Assembly (NCBI GenBank): GCA_036258055.1
Contig: DATAEK010000192.1
Location: 1-26,803, forward strand
Direction of reading: 5' to 3'
Length of the DNA stretch: 26,803 bases
Source of the DNA: DATAEK01 sp036258055
GTDB taxonomy: Bacteria; Acidobacteriota; Vicinamibacteria; Vicinamibacterales; 2-12-FULL-66-21
In this document: one piece after another, positions 1-7,505 of the stretch
Position numbering within the stretch: the stretch's first letter is position 1
Layout: the number at the start of each line of letters is the position of its first letter
Notes under the pieces: model-generated
Databases searched by the model: none
What the model was told of the DNA's origin: nothing
The model's input: the letters and a program-made list of their open reading frames with translations, nothing else
Program-made: the position numbers and the translations under genes

Positions 1-2439
1 GGCGCCGAGCGCAGCGCGGATCGCGATCTCTCGAGTGCGTTGCGCGACCGAGTAGGCCATGACGCCGTAGATCCCGACGATCGACAGGGCGAGCGCCAGA
101 CCGCCGAAGCCAGCGACGAGCGTCGACAGAAACCGCGGCCGCGAGAGCGCTCGCGCCACGTGCTCGTCCATCGTTCGCAGGCCGGAGACGGGCTGGATTG
201 GATCGATTGACGCGATCGCCGCACGAATCGGACCGGTTAGGGTGTACGGATCGCCAGAAGTCCGGACCACGAACGTCATGAACGAGAACGGCCGCTGCAT
301 GACCGGCTGATAGAGCTCGGGGCGCGGCGGATTCGCCGGTCCGAGATGACGGATGTCTGCGACGACGCCGACGACGGTCATCCAGGCAGCCGAGTCGATC
401 CCAGCGACGCGGACCCGGCGGCCGAGAGGGCTTCCATCATGCCAGACCTGACGCGCCATCGTCTCGTTGACCAGGATGACCCGCGCCTGATCGGCGGTAT
501 CCGATTCGCGAATGTCTCGCCCCTCGCGAATGCGCATGCCCATCGTCGCGAAGTAGGCGGGCGTCACGACCTGATAGCCCATTCGCGGTTCCTGACCCTG
601 CTGTGGTCGCGGCTGCCCTTCGACTTCGATCGGGATGCTAAACGCGTCACCGCCGATCGGGAGCGTGACCGCGGCGCCCGCCGATCGCACGCCGGGAAGC
701 GCCGCGATCTTCTGAAGCGCATCCCGGTAGAACGCCACCTGACGATCGGGATCGTCTTTTCGATTGAGCACCAGCTCGAACGTCAGCAGGTTGCGCGTAT
801 CGATTCCAGTATCGACGTGGGAAAGCGCGCTGAAGCTTCGCAGCAACAGGCCGGCGCCGACGAGGAGGACCAGCGCCACGCCGATCTGGGCGGCAACGAG
901 CAGATCTCGCGTCCGTCCGGCCCGTCGGCCGGCAGTGCCGCGCCCGCCGCCCTCGGAGAGATCCGATGACACGCGGCCGCCAGTGACCTGTCGCGCGGGA
1001 ACGAGACCGAACAGCACACCCGTCACGATCGCAACGAGGATCGTGAACCCGAGGACACGCGCGTCGAGCGCCGTCTGCTCGACGCGGAGGATCCCGCCGG
1101 GAGCCGATGCGATCAGCCAGGCGCGTCCCCACCACGCCAGCAGCAAACCTCCCGCCGCGCCGCCGAGCGCGAGCACGATCGATTCGGTGACGAGTTGGCG
1201 CACGATCCGGCCGCGGGTCGCGCCGAGCGCGAGCCGGATCGCCATCTCCTTGTGTCGGGCTACGGCTCGTCCCAGCAACAGGCTCGCAGCGTTGGCACAG
1301 GCGATCGCCAGCACGAACGCGACCGCCACGAGCAACACCAGGAGCGGCTTGCGTACGTCACCGAAGAACTGCTCGCGCAGCGGCTGCAGCATCGCGCCGT
1401 AGCCGGTGTCCTCGCGATGATCGCGCGCGATGGCAGCCGCCAGCGCATCTGCCTCCTGCTGCGCCTGTGCAATCGTGACCCCTGGCTTGAGGCGCACGAC
1501 GGCTCTTAGGTAGGCCATCTGCCGGGACGCCGCCAGGCGCTCGTTGGGGTCCTCGTTCATCGTCCGGGGAATGTCCTCGTGAGTCCCGGGAACCCAGAGC
1601 TCCGGCAGGGGGCCGCTGCTCGATCCGCGGGCCGTGATGCTCGGCCAGGAAAACGCGGCGGGCATCACGGCCACAACCCGGCGCGCCGTGCCGTTGATCG
1701 TCACGTCCCGGCCGACGATGCCACGATCGGCGGCGAAGCGCCGCATCCACAGGCCGTACGACAGCACGACGTCGCGATCGTCGGCGCGGCCGGCGTGAAA
1801 GGTGTCGCCGAGGAGCGGCGCAACGCCGAGCACGTCGAAGAAATTCGACGACACGCTCGAACCGGCGAGCCTTTCCGGATCGCCGCTACCGGTCAGGTTC
1901 ATCGTCAGCTGGCTGAGACCAGCGAGCCCTTCGGTCAAGGTGAAGCGCTCGCGAAAGTCTTTGAGTCGTCCAGGAGTGAGCCCATCCCGCGAGGTGGAAG
2001 GGCTGGTCGACCACAGGAAGACGAGACGCCCTTCGTCGCGGAACGGCAGCGGCCGCAGCATCACCGCGTTGATGACGCTGAAGATGGCCGTGTTGGCGCC
2101 AATCCCGAGCATCAGCGTGAGCAGGGCGACGAGCGTGAAGGAGGGGCTGGCCTTGAGCGATCGGACCGCGTAGATCAGATCGTAGCGGAGATCAATGAGC
2201 AGGCTCGCGCGCCGCTCGTTGCGTTCACGCGCCTCGTCGATCCCGCGGCAGGCTGTCGCGATTTCCTCGACATTGCCGAAGCGACGACGCGCGGCGGCGT
2301 GCGCTGCGGATGGCTCGAAGCCACGATCGGCGTATTCCTGCTGCCGCTGCTCGAGATGAAATGCCAGCTCGTCCCGGACATCCTGGTCGAGGTCGCCCTT
2401 CAGCACCCGCCGCTCCGGTTTCCACGATTCGTTCGCCAT
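1..2439 (-). CDS. ADOP-family ABC transporter permease (MacB/FtsX type), 3' end outside window
   Basis: This is a large integral membrane permease of the acidobacterial duplicated orphan permease group, two MacB_PCD/FtsX halves in one chain. I read the minus-strand frame codon by codon from ATG at 2439 to base 1 and found no stop in 813 codons, so the gene is intact here and continues past the left edge. The N-terminus carries the ADOP prefix helix (DELAFHLEQR, then ARRRFGN). The first membrane segment follows (SFTLVALLTLMLGIGANTAIFS), then the hallmark LRPLPF, a periplasmic domain, and FtsX-like segments with RLALGATR and, near the edge, YGVMAYSVAQRTREIAIR. An AGGGA ribosome site lies about 8 nt before ATG. 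The gene starts 31 bp after the upstream PadR gene, so the two are probably co-transcribed. No ABC ATPase is adjacent; substrate unknown. Confidence 0.93.
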   Translation of the reverse strand, partial: MANESWKPERRVLKGDLDQDVRDELAFHLEQRQQEYADRGFEPSAAHAAARRRFGNVEEIATACRGIDEARERNERRASLLIDLRYDLIYAVRSLKASPSFTLVALLTLMLGIGANTAIFSVINAVMLRPLPFRDEGRLVFLWSTSPSTSRDGLTPGRLKDFRERFTLTEGLAGLSQLTMNLTGSGDPERLAGSSVSSNFFDVLGVAPLLGDTFHAGRADDRDVVLSYGLWMRRFAADRGIVGRDVTINGTARRVVAVMPAAFSWPSITARGSSSGPLPELWVPGTHEDIPRTMNEDPNERLAASRQMAYLRAVVRLKPGVTIAQAQQEADALAAAIARDHREDTGYGAMLQPLREQFFGDVRKPLLVLLVAVAFVLAIACANAASLLLGRAVARHKEMAIRLALGATRGRIVRQLVTESIVLALGGAAGGLLLAWWGRAWLIASAPGGILRVEQTALDARVLGFTILVAIVTGVLFGLVPARQVTGGRVSSDLSEGGGRGTAGRRAGRTRDLLVAAQIGVALVLLVGAGLLLRSFSALSHVDTGIDTRNLLTFELVLNRKDDPDRQVAFYRDALQKIAALPGVRSAGAAVTLPIGGDAFSIPIEVEGQPRPQQGQEPRMGYQVVTPAYFATMGMRIREGRDIRESDTADQARVILVNETMARQVWHDGSPLGRRVRVAGIDSAAWMTVVGVVADIRHLGPANPPRPELYQPVMQRPFSFMTFVVRTSGDPYTLTGPIRAAIASIDPIQPVSGLRTMDEHVARALSRPRFLSTLVAGFGGLALALSIVGIYGVMAYSVAQRTREIAIRAALGA

Positions 2440-2470
2440 GGGTTGTTCCCTGTTCAATTCTGCTCGACCG

Positions 2471-2821
2471 CTACGCGGTTCTTGGCCGGCGCGCCTGCAG
2501 CACCCGCGTCACCGCAGCGGAAAACCGTGTCCATCGCGCCGCCTCCGCGCGCAACTGCTGCCGTCCGGCCTCAGTGAGACTGTAGGTCTTGACCCGCCGG
2601 TTGGTGTCGGAGACATTCCACTGCGAGGTCACGAGCCCGCGCGATTCGAGCCGGTGCAGCGCCGGGTACAGCGACCCTTCCTCGACGAGGAGATCCTGAT
2701 CGGCGATCTCCTCGATCCAGCGGGCAATCCCGTAGCCGTGCACGGGTCCCCAGCTCAGCGACTTCAGAATCAGGACAGCGAGGGTGCCCTGCAACAGATC
2801 GATGGTCGTTCGCTCCGTCAT
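2471..2821 (-). CDS. PadR family transcriptional regulator
   Basis: A 116-residue winged-helix repressor of the PadR family. Visible family marks are the N-terminal LLQGTLAVLILKSLSWGPVHGYGIARWIEE, here spanning about residues 7-36, the recognition region EGSLYPALHRLESRGLV, the wing with RRVKTYSLTEAGR, and a short C-terminal dimerisation helix. The length is normal for the short PadR subfamily usually found before acidobacterial MacB-like permeases. In-frame ATGs also exist at 2833 and 2839. I prefer 2821 because it starts at MTERTT, the usual PadR opening, and leaves the inverted repeat at 2832-2853 upstream of the gene. The permease gene follows after 31 bp, so this is probably its repressor and an autoregulator. 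The inducing ligand cannot be inferred. Confidence 0.93.
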   Translation of the reverse strand: MTERTTIDLLQGTLAVLILKSLSWGPVHGYGIARWIEEIADQDLLVEEGSLYPALHRLESRGLVTSQWNVSDTNRRVKTYSLTEAGRQQLRAEAARWTRFSAAVTRVLQARRPRTA

Positions 2822-2831
2822 GTCTCTGAGC

Positions 2832-2853
2832 ATACCCATAGTCGCATAGGTAT
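2832..2853 (-). promoter_or_regulatory. Probable PadR operator overlapping the padR-permease promoter
   Basis: An imperfect inverted repeat, ATACCCATA and CATAGGTAT flanking four bases, matches at 7 of 9 pairs. It lies 11-32 bp before the preferred padR start. On the minus strand it sits between a -35-like TTGATA (2853-2858) and a -10-like TATGCT 18 bp further on, so binding would block the polymerase. AT-rich ATAC...GTAT symmetry is typical of PadR operators; that this regulator binds here is inference. Confidence 0.55.
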
Positions 2854-2938
2854 ATCAAGACAGGGATCGGATCCAGACGCCGAAGGGCGCCGCGCTTGAC
2901 CTGCCCGCCGGCCGCCGTGACGATAGGGTCGACGCTCG

Positions 2939-3676
2939 ATGACTCGCCGGCCCACCGTACGTCTCGATCGGGCCCTGTCCAAACTCGGGCTCGCCTCACG
3001 CGCCGATGCGCAGGCGCTCATCCGTGAAGGCCGGGTGCGCGTCGGATCGCGGATCGTGACCGATCCCGCAACCGACGTCGTGCCTGAACGAGTCACGATC
3101 GCGATCGACGGCGTAAAGGCCACCACCAGCGCCTGGCGCACCATCGCCTTCCACAAGCCGCGCGGTGTCGTCACGACGCGGCGCGATCCAGACGGCCGCC
3201 CGACTGTCTTTGACGTGCTCGCCGGCGCAGGCGACTCGCTGGTGGCGGTCGGCCGCCTCGACCTGGCGAGCACGGGACTGCTGCTGCTCACGAACGATAC
3301 CCGCCTCGCGAACTGGCTCACGGATCCTGCGAACCGCATCGTCCGCCGCTACGTCGTCACCGTGCGCGGTCGCGTGGATGACGACGATGCGCGGCGGCTG
3401 GAGGCAGGCATCGACGGGCTGCAGGCGGCGCGCGTGGCTGTTCGGAAGCGCTCCGAACGCGAGACTCACCTCGTCGTCGAGCTGACCGAGGGCCGGAATC
3501 GCGAGATCCGGCGGCTCTTCGGGGCGATCGGCCGTGAGGTCACGCGTTTGATGCGCGTCGCCTACGGCGGGATCCAGCTGGGACGGCTCCAGCCTCGCGC
3601 CTGGCGGGAGATCGCACGGTCCGAAATCGAGGCGGCGTTTCCATCCGCGCCGCTCCGCCGACTCACTCGGATCTGA
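2939..3676 (+). CDS. RsuA/RluB/RluE/RluF family RNA pseudouridine synthase
   Basis: A 245-residue enzyme converting a specific uridine of ribosomal RNA to pseudouridine. An S4 RNA-binding domain occupies about residues 7-55 (RLDRALSKLGLASRADA, then IREGRVRVG). It is followed by the catalytic domain with FHKPRGVVTT and the active-site motif VGRLDLASTGLLLLTND, where D108 is the predicted nucleophile. The C-terminal GRNREIRRLFGAIG is the usual conserved loop. Length and order fit RluB or RsuA; the exact rRNA site cannot be assigned, so no symbol is given. ATG at 2939 has an AGGG about 10 nt upstream. It diverges from padR across 117 bp, and its last 14 bp overlap the tail of the convergent permease gene. 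Confidence 0.93.
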   Translation: MTRRPTVRLDRALSKLGLASRADAQALIREGRVRVGSRIVTDPATDVVPERVTIAIDGVKATTSAWRTIAFHKPRGVVTTRRDPDGRPTVFDVLAGAGDSLVAVGRLDLASTGLLLLTNDTRLANWLTDPANRIVRRYVVTVRGRVDDDDARRLEAGIDGLQAARVAVRKRSERETHLVVELTEGRNREIRRLFGAIGREVTRLMRVAYGGIQLGRLQPRAWREIARSEIEAAFPSAPLRRLTRI

Positions 3677-6146
3677 GCGCGAGGGTCGGATCGATCGCGG
3701 TCGCGCGGCGCGCCGGCACGAAGCCGGCGAGCAGCGCCACGAGAAACAGACAGGCGACCGCGGCGGCGAACGTGGCGGGATCGCCTGGCGAGAGCCCGAA
3801 GAGCACCGAACGCACCTGACGTGTCAGGTACACCGCGACGCCGAGTCCCGTTACGATCCCGAGGATCGCCATCAGCGCCACCTCGCGCAGAACCATCCAC
3901 AAGACGCCGGAACGCTCGGCGCCAAGCGCCATGCGAATTCCGATCTCACGCGTGCGCCTGGCAACGGCGTAGGACATGACGCCGTAGAGACCGATGGCGG
4001 CAAGCAACACCGCGAGGCCGCCGAACGCCACCGACAGGATGGCCACCAGCCGCTCGACGTACAGCGATTCGCCGACCTGCGCTTCCATCGTCTTCATGTC
4101 CACGATCGGCAGATTCGGATCGATGCGCTGCACCGCCTCTCGTACGCTCGCGCCGATCGACGACACGCCCGCGGAACGCACGTAGTAGGTCAGCGACGTC
4201 AGGCTGGCATCCTGACGATACGGCAAGTACACGCACCGCACCGGTTGGTCGCGCAACTGCAGCGCGCGCACGTCCTTCACGACGCCCACGATCTCGATTG
4301 TGGTGTCGGCGTCACGCCCGAAACCGATGCGGCGGCCGATGGGATTGTTGTCGCCGTAGAAGTAGTGCGCCATCGTCTGATTGATGATGGCCACCTTGGG
4401 AGCACTCGCCGTGTCCTTCTCGGTGAATTCGCGGCCCGCTACGAGTGGAATCCCCATCGTCGAGAAGTAGCGGGTGCCCACTCCGTCCACGGTCGGATTC
4501 ATGTCTTCGTCTTCTTTGCGGGTGTAGCCCTCGACCCTGACCGTCATGCCCCACTGGTTGCCGGTGAGCACGCCGACCTCCGCCATTGAGACGTCGCGGA
4601 CTCCAGGGATCGCCGACAGTTCCTGCTGAATGCGCTCGAAGAGCGAGAGCACGTGCTCGGGCTGGTAGCCGTTCAGCGATGGATCGACATTGAACGTCAG
4701 AAGACTGTCGACCTGGAACCCCGGGTTCACGCTGCGCAGATTGTAGAGGCTGCGGGCAAAGAGACCTGCGCCGGCCAGGAGCAACATGGACATCGCGACC
4801 TGCGCGACGACCAGCGCGCGCCGCAGCCTCGCCTGCCTGCCGCCGCCCGCGACGCTGCCAGCTTCTTCCTTCAGCGCGGACGTCACGGCGGACCGCGTGG
4901 CGGCGAGCGCGGGAGCGATGCCACACGCAAGAGCGGTCAGGAGCGAGATCGCGAGCGTGAAGCCGACCACGCGCAGGTCCGGCGTCGCCGTCAAGGTGGA
5001 CGCGCCATTGCCCGGAAGCGTGGCCAGCAGCAGGCTGCCCGTCCACATGGCCAGCACCAGGCCGATCGCGGCGCCTGCCATGGCCAGCACGAGGCTCTCG
5101 ACGAACTGTTCCGACACGATCCGAGATCGGGTCGCACCAAGCGCAAGACGCAGTGCGATCTCCCGTTGCCGCGACGTTGCACGCGCGAGGAGCAGGTTCG
5201 CGACGTTCACACAGGCAATGAGCAGCACGACGGCGACCATGCACATGAGCACGATGAGCGGCGTCGAGAACTGGCTGCGCAGATCGGACAAGCCGCGGGC
5301 TCCGTCGAGCACGTTGAGGTGCTTCGCAACGAAGCGCTGACGGAACGTGTCGGACGCGTTCTTGATGTCTTTGATCTCCTGGGCGTTGACCTGACGGTAG
5401 ACGACGTTCAGCTGCGACTCGACCTGCGCGGTCGACACACCGGGACGGCGGCGGCCCAGGATCGTGAGCCAGCGGCTGCGGCGGTTGTCGAGGTCGTTCC
5501 AGGTCGGCGTCATCTCCGCCTTCATCATCATCGGCACGACGACGTCGGCGCTCCGGCCCACCTGAATGCCGGCGAACCCCGGTTGCGACACGCCGACGAT
5601 CGTCATGGCGTGGCCGTTCACGACGAGCGGCTGGTTCACGATAGACGGATCGCCGCCGAATCGTCGCAGCCAGTAGCCATGGCTGAGGATCGCGACAGGA
5701 TGCGCACCGGGCATGCGATCGTCGGCGGCGTTGAAGACGCGGCCGACAGCAGGCGTGACGCCCAGGACCTCGAAGTAGTTACCGGTGACGAGTTCGCCCT
5801 CCACCCGTTCCGACTGCCCCTTCCACACCACGGTCATCTGCGTCGGGAAGCGCGCGAGCACTCCGGAGAAGACTGCGTTCTGGTCCCGAAAATCCTTGTA
5901 CATCGGGTACGAGAACGTCATCTCGTTGAACGTGCGGCCCTGAAAGGCGCCGGGACCGTCGAGGAGGACGAGTTCGGAGGGCTGACGCACCGGCAACGGA
6001 CGGATCAGCACCTGGTCCATCAGCGAAAAAATCGCGGCGTTGGCTCCGACGCCCAGCCCCAGTGTGAGGATGACGACGAGCGCAAAGCCGGGGCTGCGCC
6101 GGAGGCGGCGAATTGCATGTTTCAAGTCCCGCCAGAGTGCCTGCAT
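3663..6146 (-). CDS. ADOP-family ABC transporter permease
   Basis: An 827-residue complete orphan permease with two MacB_PCD/FtsX halves. The N-terminus begins directly with LWRDLKHAIRRLRRSPGFAL and the first membrane helix (VILTLGLGVGANAAIFSL), then LIRPLPV. It therefore lacks the N-terminal prefix domain of the permease at 1-2439. The first FtsX block is near residues 280-410 (LIACVNVANLLLARATSRQR, RLALGATR). A second periplasmic domain follows, and the C-terminal FtsX block contains LYGVMSYAVARRTREIGIR, then MALGAE. AAAGGA precedes ATG by 6 nt. Unlike the other two permeases, it has no PadR gene beside it and is probably monocistronic. Without an adjacent ATPase its transport activity is unproven; ADOPs are generally thought to act in efflux or envelope functions. 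Confidence 0.94.
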   Translation of the reverse strand: MQALWRDLKHAIRRLRRSPGFALVVILTLGLGVGANAAIFSLMDQVLIRPLPVRQPSELVLLDGPGAFQGRTFNEMTFSYPMYKDFRDQNAVFSGVLARFPTQMTVVWKGQSERVEGELVTGNYFEVLGVTPAVGRVFNAADDRMPGAHPVAILSHGYWLRRFGGDPSIVNQPLVVNGHAMTIVGVSQPGFAGIQVGRSADVVVPMMMKAEMTPTWNDLDNRRSRWLTILGRRRPGVSTAQVESQLNVVYRQVNAQEIKDIKNASDTFRQRFVAKHLNVLDGARGLSDLRSQFSTPLIVLMCMVAVVLLIACVNVANLLLARATSRQREIALRLALGATRSRIVSEQFVESLVLAMAGAAIGLVLAMWTGSLLLATLPGNGASTLTATPDLRVVGFTLAISLLTALACGIAPALAATRSAVTSALKEEAGSVAGGGRQARLRRALVVAQVAMSMLLLAGAGLFARSLYNLRSVNPGFQVDSLLTFNVDPSLNGYQPEHVLSLFERIQQELSAIPGVRDVSMAEVGVLTGNQWGMTVRVEGYTRKEDEDMNPTVDGVGTRYFSTMGIPLVAGREFTEKDTASAPKVAIINQTMAHYFYGDNNPIGRRIGFGRDADTTIEIVGVVKDVRALQLRDQPVRCVYLPYRQDASLTSLTYYVRSAGVSSIGASVREAVQRIDPNLPIVDMKTMEAQVGESLYVERLVAILSVAFGGLAVLLAAIGLYGVMSYAVARRTREIGIRMALGAERSGVLWMVLREVALMAILGIVTGLGVAVYLTRQVRSVLFGLSPGDPATFAAAVACLFLVALLAGFVPARRATAIDPTLALRSE

Positions 6147-6500
6147 GGTGTCCTTTCCGTGGTGGCGTCGAATGCCCGCCGAAAATCAGGGCGCTTCAGA
6201 AGTACGAAGGTCTTAGTATAGACATAGACGAACGAAGACGGGAATTGGTTAGCTTGGACGCCAGCTCGACGGGTGGGCAACCGGCTACAATGCCGTCGCG
6301 GCTTCGTGAAGCATCCAGACGCTCGCGCGCCTCGACAACTTCGAGGGCACGCCGCTCGGGCCCCGGCTCGCGAACCGCCGCCGATCGGTCATCATCGTGA
6401 GCGCCGACAGCTTCAACGAGCGGCAGTCACGTCGTTCCAGCTCTTCGAAGTCGAATCCTGATCGCCACCAACGGCCCGCCGGCCGTTCAGGAGAGATGTC
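6147..6500. other. Intergenic region between divergent permease and ferritin genes
   Basis: I see no convincing gene in these 354 bp. On the minus strand a -10-like TATACT (complement of 6215-6220) lies about 70 bp before the permease ATG. It overlaps a direct repeat ATAGAC-ATAGAC (6218-6229), which could be an operator. The -35 region is weak. From 6250 to 6490 several short frames are open on both strands, but none has a recognisable family, ribosome site or codon pattern. Confidence 0.4.
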
Positions 6501-7016
6501 ATGCACGCACGCGTCGTCGAAGCCATCAACCACCAGATCAACTCGGAGCTCAGCGCGTCCTACTCATATCTCGGGATGTCCGCCTGGTGCGAGCGTCAGA
6601 AGTTCACCGGGGCCGCGCGATGGCTGAGGCTCCAGAGTCAGGAAGAGTACATGCACGCGATGAAGCTCTTCGACTTCATCCTTGCGCGCGACGCAGAGGT
6701 CACGCTGCAGCCACTCGATGAGCCCCGTCAGTCGTTCAAATCGCTGGCTGACGTCTTCGAACGCGCGCTCGAGCAGGAGCAGGCCGTCAGCGGCCAGATC
6801 GACGCGCTCTACGAGACGGCGTTCAAGGAGAAGGCTTTCGCCGCGGTCGCCGAACTCCAGTGGTTTTTGACCGAGCAGGTCGAGGAAGAGAAGACCGGCC
6901 GTGAAATCGTTGCCAAGTTCAAGCTGATCGGAAACGACCCGGCGTCACTCCTCGACATGGACCGGGAACTCGGGAGCCGGACGACGGTAGAAACCGGGGG
7001 GACAGGGGCTCAGTAA
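6501..7016 (+). CDS. ftnA: Ferritin, FtnA-like non-haem iron storage protein
   Basis: A 171-residue four-helix ferritin that oxidises Fe(II) at a dinuclear centre and stores iron inside a 24-subunit shell in the cytoplasm. The ferroxidase ligands of bacterial ferritin line up: E16 and Y23 in the first helix (INSELSASYSYLGM), E49 and H52 in the second (SQEEYMHAMKLFDF), E93 in the third and Q126 in the fourth (LQWFLTEQVEEEK). These correspond to E17, Y24, E50, H53, E94 and Q127 of E. coli FtnA. There is no haem-binding methionine at the bacterioferritin position, so ferritin fits better than Bfr. ATG at 6501 has AGGAG 7 nt upstream. The C-terminal tail after about residue 160 is polar and unconserved. 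It appears monocistronic; no Fur box was identified. Confidence 0.93.
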   Translation: MHARVVEAINHQINSELSASYSYLGMSAWCERQKFTGAARWLRLQSQEEYMHAMKLFDFILARDAEVTLQPLDEPRQSFKSLADVFERALEQEQAVSGQIDALYETAFKEKAFAAVAELQWFLTEQVEEEKTGREIVAKFKLIGNDPASLLDMDRELGSRTTVETGGTGAQ

Positions 7017-7044
7017 TCGGTGTCTAGAGTGTCGTCTCCTCGTT

Positions 7045-7107
7045 GTCCCATCGCCCATGGCCCATGGCCCTTTACCATTTGCCCTTTACCATTTGCCATT
7101 TGCCATC
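7045..7107. repeat. Degenerate heptanucleotide tandem array (9 units)
   Basis: Nine consecutive 7-bp units with no gaps start 28 bp after the ferritin stop. In order: GTCCCAT, CGCCCAT, GGCCCAT, GGCCCTT, TACCATT, TGCCCTT, TACCATT, TGCCATT, TGCCATC. The unit drifts from GGCCCAT to TGCCATT along the array. GGCCCAT also occurs, inverted, in the array at 17815. It ends 10 bp before the PadR operator. Confidence 0.8.
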
Positions 7108-7117
7108 CGTAAGGCAG

Positions 7118-7138
7118 TATACCGCGATGCGGTATAAT
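7118..7138 (+). promoter_or_regulatory. Perfect PadR-type operator overlapping a -10 box
   Basis: TATACCGC and GCGGTATA form a perfect 8-bp inverted repeat around GAT (7118-7136). Its right arm shares bases with TATAAT (7133-7138), a perfect -10 hexamer. The predicted transcription start is about 7145, immediately before the GTG start at 7146, so the mRNA may be leaderless. No good -35 is seen. This site probably mediates autorepression of the padR-permease operon. Confidence 0.7.
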
Positions 7139-7145
7139 CCCGTGC

Positions 7146-7505
7146 GTGCCGCGATCTTCTCATCCCTCCGCTCAGCTTCCGCTCAGCGTTCCCGTCTTTC
7201 AGATCCTGCTCTCCCTCGCCGACCGGGATCTCCACGGCTACGCCGTCATCCAGGACGTCGCCTCGCGGACTGACGGCGAAGTACGGCTGACCGCGAGCAC
7301 GTTGTACGCGGCGATCGCGCGGATGCTCGAGGCCGGGCTCATCGAAGAGATCGACGATCGCGGTGGGTCGGCCGGAGCGCCGCGACGCTGCTACCGGATG
7401 ACGCGTTACGGTCGCGAGGTGGCGCAGCTCGAGGCACGACGGCTCGAACGCACCGCGTCGATGGCCCGCGAGAAACGGTTGCTGCCGCGGACCCGCAAAG
7501 CATGA
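7146..7505 (+). CDS. PadR family transcriptional regulator
   Basis: A 119-residue PadR-type winged-helix regulator starting at GTG. Visible marks are VFQILLSLADRDLHGYAVIQ, the recognition helix region LTASTLYAAIARMLEAGLIEE, and the wing with RRCYRMTRYGREVAQLE. The C-terminus is a short basic helix. No ribosome site precedes the GTG, and the TATAAT at 7133-7138 would start the transcript at or next to the start codon, consistent with a leaderless mRNA. The stop overlaps the permease start in an ATGA arrangement, so the two genes are translationally coupled. The perfect palindrome at 7118-7136 is the likely autoregulatory site. It belongs to the same family as the PadR at 2471-2821, but the sequences differ and the operators are not the same. 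Confidence 0.92.
   Translation: MPRSSHPSAQLPLSVPVFQILLSLADRDLHGYAVIQDVASRTDGEVRLTASTLYAAIARMLEAGLIEEIDDRGGSAGAPRRCYRMTRYGREVAQLEARRLERTASMAREKRLLPRTRKA

Noticed and set aside
1..2439. A permease broken by frameshifts, since only short minus-strand frames with both ends in the window appear here
   Set aside because: Reading the minus-strand frame codon by codon from 2439 to 1 shows no stop; it is one intact gene running off the edge.
4653..6221. A 522-codon plus-strand open frame
   Set aside because: It is fully antisense to the well-supported permease at 3663-6146, has low-complexity Arg/His/Asp/Gln-rich sequence, and reflects high third-position GC.
6250..6490. A remnant gene upstream of ferritin
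   Set aside because: Short open frames exist on both strands but none gives a recognisable family or has a start signal.
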